This document shows, piece by piece, positions 14,583 through 21,731 of a DNA stretch of 21,852 bases. Source of the stretch: Bacillota bacterium (GTDB lineage Bacteria > Bacillota_I > Bacilli_A > Erysipelotrichales > Erysipelotrichaceae); contig JAEWFD010000005.1 of the NCBI GenBank assembly GCA_023388995.1, forward strand, positions 1 through 21,852, read 5' to 3'. Both the position numbers and the translations under genes were made by a program. A model generated the notes under the pieces. The model ran no database searches. It was not told the origin of the DNA and saw only the letters and a program-made list of their open reading frames with translations. Numbering within the stretch: the first letter of the stretch is position 1; every line of letters starts with the position of its first letter.

Positions 14583-16490
14583 ATGAGTGAATTAAAACAA
14601 TTTAAAGCTGAATCCCAGCGATTGCTCGATCTCATGATCAATTCTATTTATACGCACAAGGAAATCTTTTTGCGCGAGTTAATTTCTAATAGCAGTGATG
14701 CAATTGATAAGCATTATTTTGTTTCCTTGCGTGATAATACTATCTTAGACAGAGATCAATTGGCAATCACCGTACAACCAAACAAAGAACAAAGAACCAT
14801 TACAATCACTGATACCGGGATTGGTATGACAGCACAAGAGCTGGAAGAAAATCTGGGCACCATTGCCCAAAGCGGCAGCTTGGCATTCAAGAAGCAGCTG
14901 GAAACAGCAGAACAGAAAACAGATGAAATTGATATCATCGGCCAGTTCGGTGTTGGTTTTTACAGTGCCTTTATGGTAGCAAAACAAGTGACTGTCATAA
15001 CAAAGCCTTACCAAAGTGATATTGCCTATCGCTGGCAATCCAATGCGGCAGATGGCTATACCATTTCAGAAGATACGCGGGATACCGTTGGTACTACAAT
15101 CATCTTGGAATTGAAAGAAAATACCGAAGATGAGAATTATGATACATATTTGGATGAATACAAATTGAAATCTTTGATTAAGAAATATTCTGACTATGTT
15201 CATTATCCAATTCGCATGGAAGTAGAAAAGAAAGAATATGACGAAGAAGGCAATGTAAAGGAAACAACGAAAGAACTGGAAACATTGAATTCCATGATTC
15301 CGCTGTGGAAAAAGAACAAGAATGATATTTCTGAAGAAGATTACAATAACTTCTACATGGATAAATTCAATGACTATGAGACCCCGCAAAAAGTCATTCA
15401 TATGAATGCAGAAGGAACTGTATCCTTTACCAGCTTGCTGTTTATTCCGGGGCGTGCTCCATACAACTTCTACAATCAGGACTATGAGAAAGGGCTGCAG
15501 CTATACAGTCGCGGCGTCTTCATCATGGATAAGGCCAATGATTTGATTCCGGAACATTTCCGCTTTGTCCGTGGTTTGGTTGATTCTCAGGACTTGTCAC
15601 TCAACATTTCCAGGGAAATGTTGCAGCATGACCGCCAATTGAAGCAAATTGCCTCCCGGATCGAAAAGAAAATCAAGAGCGAACTGGAACTGATGCTCAA
15701 GAATGATCGTGAAGCATATGAAGTATTCTGGAAAAACTTTGGTTTGAATATTAAATATGGCGTATATAACGAATTTGGCATGCACAAAGAGTTGTTGAAA
15801 GATTTACTATTATTCTACTCTTCCAGCGAGCAAAAACTAGTGACATTAGATGAATATGTTGCCCGGATGAAAGAAGAGCAAAAATATATCTATTATGCTT
15901 CCGGTGAGAGTTATGATAAAATCGACAAGTTGCCGCAAACCGAGTTAGTAAAAGAAAAAGGCTATGAAATCTTGTATCTGACTGACAATATCGATGAGTT
16001 CACAATCCAGGTATTGATGAATTACAACGAAAAGCAATTCAAATCTATCAACCAAGGTGACTTGGAATTAGAAAGCGATGAAGAAAAGAAGCAAACCGCA
16101 GAAAAAACAAGTGAAAATAAGGATTTGCTTGGCGCCATCAAAGATGCATTAGCAGAAAAAGTCAGCGATGTTCGTATCTCCAGCCGCCTGAAAAGTCATC
16201 CGGTATGTTTAGTGAGTGACGAAGGCTTATCATTTGAAATGGAAAAAGTGCTGGCAGCAATGCCTGATGCGCAAGGCAAGAATATGAAGGCAAAACGCAT
16301 TTTGGAAATTAATCCGAATCATGCTATTTTCCAAGCCCTGCAAAAAGTCGCAACTTCAAAAGAGAAAATTCATGACTACGCTGATTTGCTCTTTAATCAA
16401 GCGATGTTGATTGAAGGATTTACAATTGAAGATCCGATTGCATTCTCCAATCGCATTTGCGATTTGATTGTTGAAGCAAATACTCTGTAA
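14583..16490 (+). CDS. htpG: Molecular chaperone HtpG (Hsp90 family)
   Basis: 635 residues, full length. It is an ATP-driven dimeric cytosolic chaperone. The GHKL ATPase domain is intact: E32 and N36 in LRELISNSSDA (30-40), DTGIGM (77-82), GTIAQSGS (92-99) and GQFGVGFYSAF (120-130). The middle domain carries the conserved arginine motif (LNISREMLQHD) and the C-terminal dimerisation domain is complete. AGGAGG precedes ATG 14583. The promoter and CIRCE element upstream indicate heat-shock control by HrcA. It is monocistronic. Confidence 0.97.
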   Translation: MSELKQFKAESQRLLDLMINSIYTHKEIFLRELISNSSDAIDKHYFVSLRDNTILDRDQLAITVQPNKEQRTITITDTGIGMTAQELEENLGTIAQSGSLAFKKQLETAEQKTDEIDIIGQFGVGFYSAFMVAKQVTVITKPYQSDIAYRWQSNAADGYTISEDTRDTVGTTIILELKENTEDENYDTYLDEYKLKSLIKKYSDYVHYPIRMEVEKKEYDEEGNVKETTKELETLNSMIPLWKKNKNDISEEDYNNFYMDKFNDYETPQKVIHMNAEGTVSFTSLLFIPGRAPYNFYNQDYEKGLQLYSRGVFIMDKANDLIPEHFRFVRGLVDSQDLSLNISREMLQHDRQLKQIASRIEKKIKSELELMLKNDREAYEVFWKNFGLNIKYGVYNEFGMHKELLKDLLLFYSSSEQKLVTLDEYVARMKEEQKYIYYASGESYDKIDKLPQTELVKEKGYEILYLTDNIDEFTIQVLMNYNEKQFKSINQGDLELESDEEKKQTAEKTSENKDLLGAIKDALAEKVSDVRISSRLKSHPVCLVSDEGLSFEMEKVLAAMPDAQGKNMKAKRILEINPNHAIFQALQKVATSKEKIHDYADLLFNQAMLIEGFTIEDPIAFSNRICDLIVEANTL

Positions 16491-16495
16491 TACTT

Positions 16496-16540
16496 AATGG
16501 CGGCTATCTGGAGAACTTCTTCAGATGGCTGTCATTTTAT
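16496..16540 (+). terminator. Terminator of htpG
   Basis: A 15-bp stem with several G-U pairs (AATGGCGGCTATCTG with CAGATGGCTGTCATT) around an 11-base loop, followed by TTTAT. Confidence 0.8.
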
Positions 16541-16574
16541 TATCTTCTATTTGCTTGTCCCTTTTATTCCACTC

Positions 16575-16603
16575 TTATCATACTTAGCCAATTATGGTAA
16601 AAT
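16575..16603 (+). promoter_or_regulatory. Promoter of the CPBP protease gene
   Basis: TTATCA (16575-16580), a 17-base spacer and TAAAAT (16598-16603) with an extended -10 (TGG directly upstream). Confidence 0.55.
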
Positions 16604-16620
16604 TAGGATAGATACAGGAT

Positions 16621-16641
16621 ATACACCATAAGATGGTGTAT
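16621..16641 (+). promoter_or_regulatory. Leader hairpin/inverted repeat before the CPBP gene
   Basis: ATACACCAT-AAG-ATGGTGTAT is a perfect 9-bp inverted repeat between the promoter and the ribosome binding site (AAAGGAAG, 16648-16655). It could be a protein operator in DNA or an mRNA hairpin affecting translation or stability. No T-run follows. Confidence 0.55.
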
Positions 16642-16662
16642 GCACGAAAGGAAGCAAAAACA

Positions 16663-17613
16663 ATGGATGAACAAGTACGCAGTGAATTAAGTACCCAAAC
16701 AAATAAAATTGGGAAAGTTCTCTTTCTCTATCATTTATGCATGATTCTGGCAGGCGCGGGATTTGCATTTTCACTTGCTATTGAGCAGTTGCGCAAAAGC
16801 AGCCTGACAAGCTTTGACTTTGATAGGTTTATGGAGTCTATTCTTACCAATGGCTGGCCCAGTATTTTTGCCAGTGTAATAGGCTTGCTGATCATATACT
16901 TTATCACCGGCAACCAACTGACAGATGGCAGCATCACTCACAAACAAAAGAAAATGACCATGAAATCCTTTATTCTCATTTTCTTCTGCTTCATGGCAGC
17001 ACAGCCTATCATTTCTGTTTTATGGATTCTGATTGAAAATGGATTTAATATTCTTGGCTACTCTATCTCCGGTCATATGGAAATGGCCACATCTGTTGGA
17101 AACTCCTTTTCAATGATCTTTTATGCCTCGATCATTGCTCCTGTCTTTGAGGAAATCATTTTTCGCGGGGTTGTTCTTCGACGTCTAGAAAACTATGGAA
17201 AGGTATTTGCAATTGTTGTATCCGCAATTCTCTTTGGTTTCATGCATGCGAATTTGGTACAAGGAATCTTTGCTGTTATGGTAGGACTGGTGTTGGGTTA
17301 TGTTACCATTGAGTATTCAATGCAATGGGCCATTCTTCTCCATTTTATAAACAATGCGATTTTTGGTCAGCTGTTGGGGTATATCCAAGATAACTTTTTC
17401 GCATCATCAGACTTGCTTTCTATCATTTTATTTGCATCATTTTTTATCGCAGCTCTTATCATTGTGATAAAACAAAAAGAACATATCAAAGAATACCTGC
17501 GCAGCAATCAAAGTGCTGCCAAGACCTATCAATATACATTCTCTTCCTTATGGATTGTTCTCTTTCTCGCAATGAATATCGTGTTAGCCATTACCGGCAT
17601 CCAGCCGCTATAA
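16663..17613 (+). CDS. CPBP-family intramembrane metalloprotease
   Basis: 316 residues from ATG 16663 (AAAGGAAG upstream). An in-frame ATG at 16633 lies in the leader hairpin and has no ribosome binding site. The CPBP (CAAX protease and bacteriocin-processing) core is intact: FEEIIFRGVVLRR with E163, E164 and R168, FGFMHANL with H195, and LHFINNAIF with H227 and N231. About eight hydrophobic segments are present, starting near residues 20-40 and 67-83 and ending with a C-terminal span. Some members of this family process peptides or give bacteriocin self-immunity, but most are uncharacterised and no peptide gene is seen nearby. Confidence 0.9.
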   Translation: MDEQVRSELSTQTNKIGKVLFLYHLCMILAGAGFAFSLAIEQLRKSSLTSFDFDRFMESILTNGWPSIFASVIGLLIIYFITGNQLTDGSITHKQKKMTMKSFILIFFCFMAAQPIISVLWILIENGFNILGYSISGHMEMATSVGNSFSMIFYASIIAPVFEEIIFRGVVLRRLENYGKVFAIVVSAILFGFMHANLVQGIFAVMVGLVLGYVTIEYSMQWAILLHFINNAIFGQLLGYIQDNFFASSDLLSIILFASFFIAALIIVIKQKEHIKEYLRSNQSAAKTYQYTFSSLWIVLFLAMNIVLAITGIQPL

Positions 17614-17620
17614 TCCTGAT

Positions 17621-17657
17621 AGCCTGCCTAGAATCTTCATTCACTGGGCAGGCTTTT
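17621..17657 (+). terminator. Terminator of the CPBP gene
   Basis: AGCCTGCC pairs with GGCAGGCT (two further pairs extend the stem into the loop), followed by TTTTCTTTTT. Confidence 0.85.
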
Positions 17658-17884
17658 CTTTTTGAATGGAATGCGTATCTTGCAAAAATTGAGATCCTCA
17701 AAATTCAAATAACAATGTTTCTCCTTGTTCTTACTGCTTTAACAAAACAAATTTTCCTAACTGTCTGCTATCTGTAATTACTTGACGTACCCGCTTTGAA
17801 TCGATATATCAATTATTTTATTAAAATTATCGATTCCAACCATATATTTAGTATATTTTTTATTATATGAACGCTTCAAATCGA
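17658..17884. other. AT-rich spacer with ATCGAT repeats
   Basis: No gene is seen. It contains the near-direct repeat CGCTTTGAATCGATA / CGCTTCAAATCGATA (17792-17806 and about 17871-17885, 13 of 15 identical) and between them an inverted TATCGATTC (about 17828-17836). The function is unknown. Confidence 0.4.
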
Positions 17885-17915
17885 TAAAAAACGCTGGATA
17901 TTTCTATCCAACGCT
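17885..17915 (-). terminator. Terminator of metG
   Basis: On the minus strand AGCGTTGGAT pairs with ATCCAGCGT (one G-U pair) and is followed by a T-run, a few bases after the metG stop. Confidence 0.8.
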
Positions 17916-17919
17916 CTGC

Positions 17920-19860
17920 TTAACTTACAATTGATCCGTTTGGCAAATCTTTTAAAAGTGTTACCAAATCTAATTCTTGTTCAAACGATGCTGCCAGAAT
18001 CATTCCTTCGGATTGCACTCCTCTTAAATTCGCCGGTTTCAAGTTTGTCACAACAATCACTTTCTTGCCAACAAGTTCTTCCGGCTTATAGTGCGCGGCA
18101 ATCCCGCTGACAATTTGCCTGATTTCACTGCCGATGTTGATCTTGGAAACCAGGAGTTTATCCGCTTTCGGATGTTTCTCGCATGCCACAATTGTTCCTG
18201 CTTTTAGTTCTACCTTCGCAAAATCTTCAATTCCAATTTCTGGTTTTGCCGGTGTTTTAGGCTCCTCTTTTGGGTTTTGCGCTTGTTTTTCTGCTTCTAC
18301 TTGTTCAAGCACTTCTTTCGCATCCAAACGGGCAAACAAGATTTCCGGTTTTTCCACAACAGAAATTCCTTCCTCTAATTGACCGAAGGATGATACGGAT
18401 TGAAAGCCCCGTTGTTTTGTTTGAATTTGATCAAGAATGCGTGTTGATGTTTCAGGCATAAATGGCTCCAGAAGCACTGCACTGATGCGAATCGCTTCCA
18501 GCAAATGATACAGCACTGTCCGCAGACGATCATGATTCGCCTCGTCTTTCGCTAATGCCCAAGGCATTGTTTCATCAATATATTTATTGCTTCTGCGCAG
18601 CAAATCAAAAATTTCGGAAATGGCATCGCTGACGCGCAGATGATCCATCTTGACTTGCACTTGTTCGATAGTCTGGCGGGCTTGCTGGATCAATTCCTGA
18701 TCCACTTCTGCAGTTACATTTGGATTGGAGATCAGGCCGCCAAAATACTTATTCTGCATGCTGATGGTCCGGTTTACTAGATTCCCCAGCACATTCGCAA
18801 GATCAGAATTCATGCGCTCAATCATCAAATCCCAAGTGATAACACCATCATTGCCAAACGGCATTTCATGAAGCGCGAAATAACGAACTGCATCAACACC
18901 AAAATACCGCACCAGGTCTTCCGCATAAATAACATTACCTTTTGACTTGCTCATTTTACCTTCGCCTACCAGCAGCCATGGATGCCCAAAGACTTGTTTC
19001 GGCAGTTCAATATCCAAAGCCATTAACATAATTGGCCAGTATAACGTATGAAACCGCAAAATATCTTTCCCTATTAAATGAACGTCTGCAGGCCAGTATT
19101 TTCGGAATTGCTCACTGTGATTGCCATCGGCATCATAGCCAATATGCGTAATATAGTTGCTTAGAGCATCAATCCATACATACACAACATGCTTTGGATC
19201 AAAATCAACTGGTATTCCCCACTTAAAAGAAGTACGGGAAACACACAAATCCTGCAGCCCTGGTTTCAGGAAGTTGTTGATCATTTCATTTTTGCGGGAT
19301 TCCGGCTGAATAAATTCGGGATGCTCCTCAATATGTTTCATCAGCCGCTCTTGATAGTTGCTCAGTTTGAAGAAATAAGCTTCTTCTTGCGCCGGCTCCA
19401 CATCTCTGCCGCAGTCAGGGCATTTTCCATTTACCAGTTGGGATTGCGTCCAAAAAGATTCGCAAGGTTTGCAATACAATCCTTCGTAGTTCCCTTTATA
19501 AATATCTCCTTGGTCATACAGTTTCTTGAATATCTTCTGTACTTGCTTTTCATGCACAGGGTCTGTCGTGCGGATAAACTTATCATAGCTGGTATTCATC
19601 AAATCCCAGTTATCTTGAATTTGCTTTGCAATGCCATCCACAAATGCTTGTGGTGTCAGATTCGCTGCTTTTGCTTTATCTTCAATTTTCTGACCATGCT
19701 CATCCGTACCAGTTTGGAAATAAACATCATATCCCAGCATTCTTTTATATCTGGCAATGCTGTCAGCAAGAATAATTTCATACGTATTTCCGATATGCGG
19801 TCTGCCTGATGTATATGCGATTGCGGTTGTGATGTAATATTTTGGACATGTTTGACACAT
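17920..19860 (-). CDS. metG: Methionyl-tRNA synthetase with C-terminal tRNA-binding domain
   Basis: 646 residues, full length. It charges tRNA(Met) with methionine in the cytosol. The HIGH-type motif is PHIGN (21-25), the zinc knuckles are C130xxC133 and C147xxC150, and GKMSKSKGN (301-309) is the KMSKS loop. The anticodon-binding helical domain follows, then a Lys/Pro-rich linker (about 530-550) and a C-terminal OB-fold EMAP/Trbp111-like domain (from about IEDFAKVELKAGTI). AAGGAGG precedes ATG 19860. Expression is controlled by the T-box leader directly upstream, whose specifier is ATG. Confidence 0.97.
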   Translation of the reverse strand: MCQTCPKYYITTAIAYTSGRPHIGNTYEIILADSIARYKRMLGYDVYFQTGTDEHGQKIEDKAKAANLTPQAFVDGIAKQIQDNWDLMNTSYDKFIRTTDPVHEKQVQKIFKKLYDQGDIYKGNYEGLYCKPCESFWTQSQLVNGKCPDCGRDVEPAQEEAYFFKLSNYQERLMKHIEEHPEFIQPESRKNEMINNFLKPGLQDLCVSRTSFKWGIPVDFDPKHVVYVWIDALSNYITHIGYDADGNHSEQFRKYWPADVHLIGKDILRFHTLYWPIMLMALDIELPKQVFGHPWLLVGEGKMSKSKGNVIYAEDLVRYFGVDAVRYFALHEMPFGNDGVITWDLMIERMNSDLANVLGNLVNRTISMQNKYFGGLISNPNVTAEVDQELIQQARQTIEQVQVKMDHLRVSDAISEIFDLLRRSNKYIDETMPWALAKDEANHDRLRTVLYHLLEAIRISAVLLEPFMPETSTRILDQIQTKQRGFQSVSSFGQLEEGISVVEKPEILFARLDAKEVLEQVEAEKQAQNPKEEPKTPAKPEIGIEDFAKVELKAGTIVACEKHPKADKLLVSKINIGSEIRQIVSGIAAHYKPEELVGKKVIVVTNLKPANLRGVQSEGMILAASFEQELDLVTLLKDLPNGSIVS

Positions 19861-19861
19861 A

Positions 19862-20096
19862 AGAATTCCTCCTTCATAAAAAAAGCATCCTCTAAGGACG
19901 CTAGTAAACGTGGTACCACCTTAGTTTATACAAATACCGTATACACTCAATTCTGTAACGTAGAATTACGACTTTGTTTACGTATCAACAAAGCAGCTCC
20001 AAGATCATCTTCTAACTTGTTTTATATAGTCTTGCACCAAACGACTATTCTCTATCATAAAAGCAAGATATACTCTTCTTTTCATCGCTTCTTTTC
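19862..20096 (-). promoter_or_regulatory. T-box riboswitch (methionine) controlling metG
   Basis: On the minus strand the T-box sequence AAGGTGGTACCACG (19922-19909) is canonical and is followed by the terminator hairpin. Upstream, stem I can be drawn: CTTG-TTTTAT pairs with ATAAAA-CAAG, the apical TAGTC/GACTA carries a loop with GGTGCAAG, and the 3' side of the specifier loop reads GAAG-ATG-A. The ATG (20008-20006) matches the tRNA(Met) anticodon and is followed by the usual purine. Uncharged tRNA(Met) should stabilise the antiterminator and switch metG on. Confidence 0.92.
19878..19902 (-). terminator. T-box intrinsic terminator
   Basis: On the minus strand AGCGTCC pairs with GGATGCT around TTAGA, followed by seven T, between the T-box sequence and the metG ribosome binding site. 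Confidence 0.9.
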
Positions 20097-20102
20097 ATTA
20101 GT

Positions 20103-20131
20103 ATTATATGCAAGAAATACTCTAAAGTAAA
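20103..20131 (-). promoter_or_regulatory. Promoter of the metG T-box transcript
   Basis: On the minus strand TTTACT (20131-20126), a 17-base spacer and a perfect TATAAT (20108-20103). Transcription would begin near 20096, just upstream of stem I. Confidence 0.6.
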
Positions 20132-20180
20132 GCAAAAACAATGGAATTGCAGTTTGCCTGTTCGACGGGTATCTTCCTCA

Positions 20181-20285
20181 TCATTCTTTTTTGCCATGTT
20201 TGAGCTGCTGCTCATCAATACTTTTCCCAACATCTGAATCAAGCAAAAAATTCTTGGAATAGGAAGCAATTGCCTGTTTCAGCTT
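20181..20285 (-). pseudogene. Stranded C-terminal tail of copy 2 behind the in-frame TAA
   Basis: In the same frame as the CDS, 34 sense codons follow the TAA and end at tandem TGA TGA (20183-20178). The start, KLKQAIASYSKN, can be aligned with AAKAVHAYSRIA in the paralogue's C-terminus. Including this tail, copy 2 would have about 222 residues, close to 227 for copy 1. Confidence 0.6.
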
Positions 20286-20849
20286 TTATGCATGAGGAGG
20301 TTTGCTCGTACTGTCCATCTTTCTATCAACAGAGATATCCTTGCTTCCTCTTTTTTGACGTTTCTCAGGCAAGGAGCGATACTGCTGGCTTCGCAGAAAT
20401 TTCCCAAACACGATACGCATAGCCTGCAATTTGCCGGATATTTGCTCCGCAGTCTGACCCTTGCCTAACTGACTTAGTAACTGCTCCGTTTTTTGGCGGT
20501 GCAGCCGCTCCGCATCCTCTTTGCTTCGACATTGGCGCAATGCTTTCTCATATGCTTCTTTTTCCCGCTTCAGTTCTATTGCTTCCCGGTACAATTCAGG
20601 ACTCTCTGTTTGCAAATATTCCAGTTCCTCATTGGATAGTGTTTCTCCAGCTCGCAGTTTCATCGTAATGCCGCTTAGTTTGCTGGTCTTCTGCTGTTGC
20701 TTCATCTGCTCCTGCATACGGTCAAACTCAGATTGGCGGGCAGATAATTCATGCGACATATTCTTTTGGAATTGAAACCTTTGCTGCAATCCTATTTGCT
20801 TTACTTGATTGGCTATCGTTCCGTAATTGTTCCAATTGGGCACTCGCAT
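20286..20849 (-). CDS. Coiled-coil protein of unknown function, copy 2 of a tandem pair (probably truncated)
   Basis: 187 residues from ATG 20849 (GGGGAGG upstream) to an in-frame TAA. It is rich in Gln, Glu, Lys and Arg, strongly helical, and has no membrane or signal segment. It is a clear paralogue of the next gene upstream: LRAGETLSNEELEYLQ against LKSGELLTEEELQYLK, PELYREAIELKRE against PELYKEAIEIKKE, and RSKEDAERL against KSKEDVERI. It begins 27 bases after the copy-1 stop, so the two form an operon. After the TAA the frame stays open for 34 more codons that resemble the paralogue's C-terminus, so the protein is probably missing its last tenth to sixth. I recognise the motif pattern only as a widespread uncharacterised one. 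Confidence 0.8.
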   Translation of the reverse strand: MRVPNWNNYGTIANQVKQIGLQQRFQFQKNMSHELSARQSEFDRMQEQMKQQQKTSKLSGITMKLRAGETLSNEELEYLQTESPELYREAIELKREKEAYEKALRQCRSKEDAERLHRQKTEQLLSQLGKGQTAEQISGKLQAMRIVFGKFLRSQQYRSLPEKRQKRGSKDISVDRKMDSTSKPPHA

Positions 20850-20876
20850 GGTATCTTCCTCCCCTCATATAGATAC

Positions 20877-21560
20877 TTACTCCTGATTTGATGTATCTGC
20901 GATTCGTGAATAGGCATGGACAGCTTTCGCTGCCGGTGTAAAAGATTTGGTGTCTATCCTTGAAAGCTCATGTAAAGCCTCCGGTCTTTCACTGGTCTCA
21001 ACGGGCGTCTTTTTTGCTCTTTTTTCGTGATCTGTTTTCGGCAACTCTTGATAGTTTCTGGAATCCATAAATTTAGTATGGATTGTTTGCATATTCTGAA
21101 ACTTCTTCGCCAGTTTCTCAATCAGATCTTTCTTTTTTCCAGCTGGAATATTAGGATTAGCTTGTATGCTTTTTATCTGACTCATGAATTGATGTGTCTT
21201 TTTCTGGTAGATACGTTCCACGTCTTCCTTGCTTTTGCTCTCTTTCAATTCTTTTTCATATATCTGCCGTTCTTTCTTAATTTCAATTGCTTCTTTATAT
21301 AATTCGGGGTTTTTCTCTTTCAAATATTGCAATTCTTCTTCTGTCAGCAATTCTCCGCTTTTTAATTTCACATCCAATGCTCCCATTTTATTCCCATCCC
21401 GAAGACGAGCCATATCCTCCCGCATCTGATCAATCTCTTTTTGCTTAGGACTTTTTTCTTCCTCTTTTTTTATTGGTGCTTGCAGTTTTTTTTGCAGTTC
21501 CAATTGTTTTATCTGCGAACGGATATTGCCACCACGCATAAGTAAGTCAATGCGATTCAT
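20877..21560 (-). CDS. Coiled-coil protein of unknown function, copy 1 of a tandem pair
   Basis: 227 residues from ATG 21560 (MNRIDLLMRGG), chosen because GCGGGG lies upstream and because the N-terminus then aligns in length with copy 2 (GGNIRSQIKQLELQKK against YGTIANQVKQIGLQQR). The protein is almost wholly helical and highly charged, with long Lys/Glu coiled-coil stretches (about 25-75 and 100-190). The central block SGELLTEEELQYL plus PELYKEAIEIKKE (about 80-110) is shared with copy 2. The C-terminus ends AAKAVHAYSRIADTSNQE. It is probably cytoplasmic. An alternative GTG at 21596 overlaps the stop of the upstream partial frame. Function unknown. Confidence 0.8.
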   Translation of the reverse strand: MNRIDLLMRGGNIRSQIKQLELQKKLQAPIKKEEEKSPKQKEIDQMREDMARLRDGNKMGALDVKLKSGELLTEEELQYLKEKNPELYKEAIEIKKERQIYEKELKESKSKEDVERIYQKKTHQFMSQIKSIQANPNIPAGKKKDLIEKLAKKFQNMQTIHTKFMDSRNYQELPKTDHEKRAKKTPVETSERPEALHELSRIDTKSFTPAAKAVHAYSRIADTSNQE

Positions 21561-21592
21561 ATTCATTCCCCGCTTTCTTATGAGTAATATCG

Positions 21593-21730
21593 TCACTTCC
21601 CAATATTTTTTAATATATGGTAGTCATTTACACAAGCTTTAAGTCGAACTTCAATGGAATTATAGGTTGAAGATCCGATACTATGACTAATATTCTGTCG
21701 CGCCAGCAGATAAGCAGTTGTGCAGAAATC
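21593..21730 (-). CDS. Partial open frame downstream of the group II intron (possible 3' exon)
   Basis: From the predicted intron end the minus strand has one frame open for 45 codons to TGA at 21595-21593. It has protein-like composition (TTAYLLARQNISHSIGSS, then EVRLKACVNDYHILK). It could be the C-terminal end of a gene interrupted by the intron, with its 5' exon beyond the window. It would be the first known gene of the operon containing the two coiled-coil paralogues. An open run of this length could still occur by chance. Confidence 0.35.
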   Translation of the reverse strand, partial: DFCTTAYLLARQNISHSIGSSTYNSIEVRLKACVNDYHILKNIGK

Positions 21731-21731
21731 A

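Noticed and set aside
17550..17777. 75-codon plus-strand frame after the CPBP gene
   Set aside because: It runs out of the CPBP 3' end through its terminator and lacks start signals and coding character.
19189..19809. 206-codon open frame antisense to metG
   Set aside because: It lies wholly within a well-conserved synthetase gene, has no ribosome binding site, and its composition reads as a shadow of the MetRS coding frame.
20045..20269. 74-codon minus-strand frame before metG
   Set aside because: It overlaps the T-box leader and its promoter and is in a different frame from the tail behind the copy-2 stop; no ribosome binding site.
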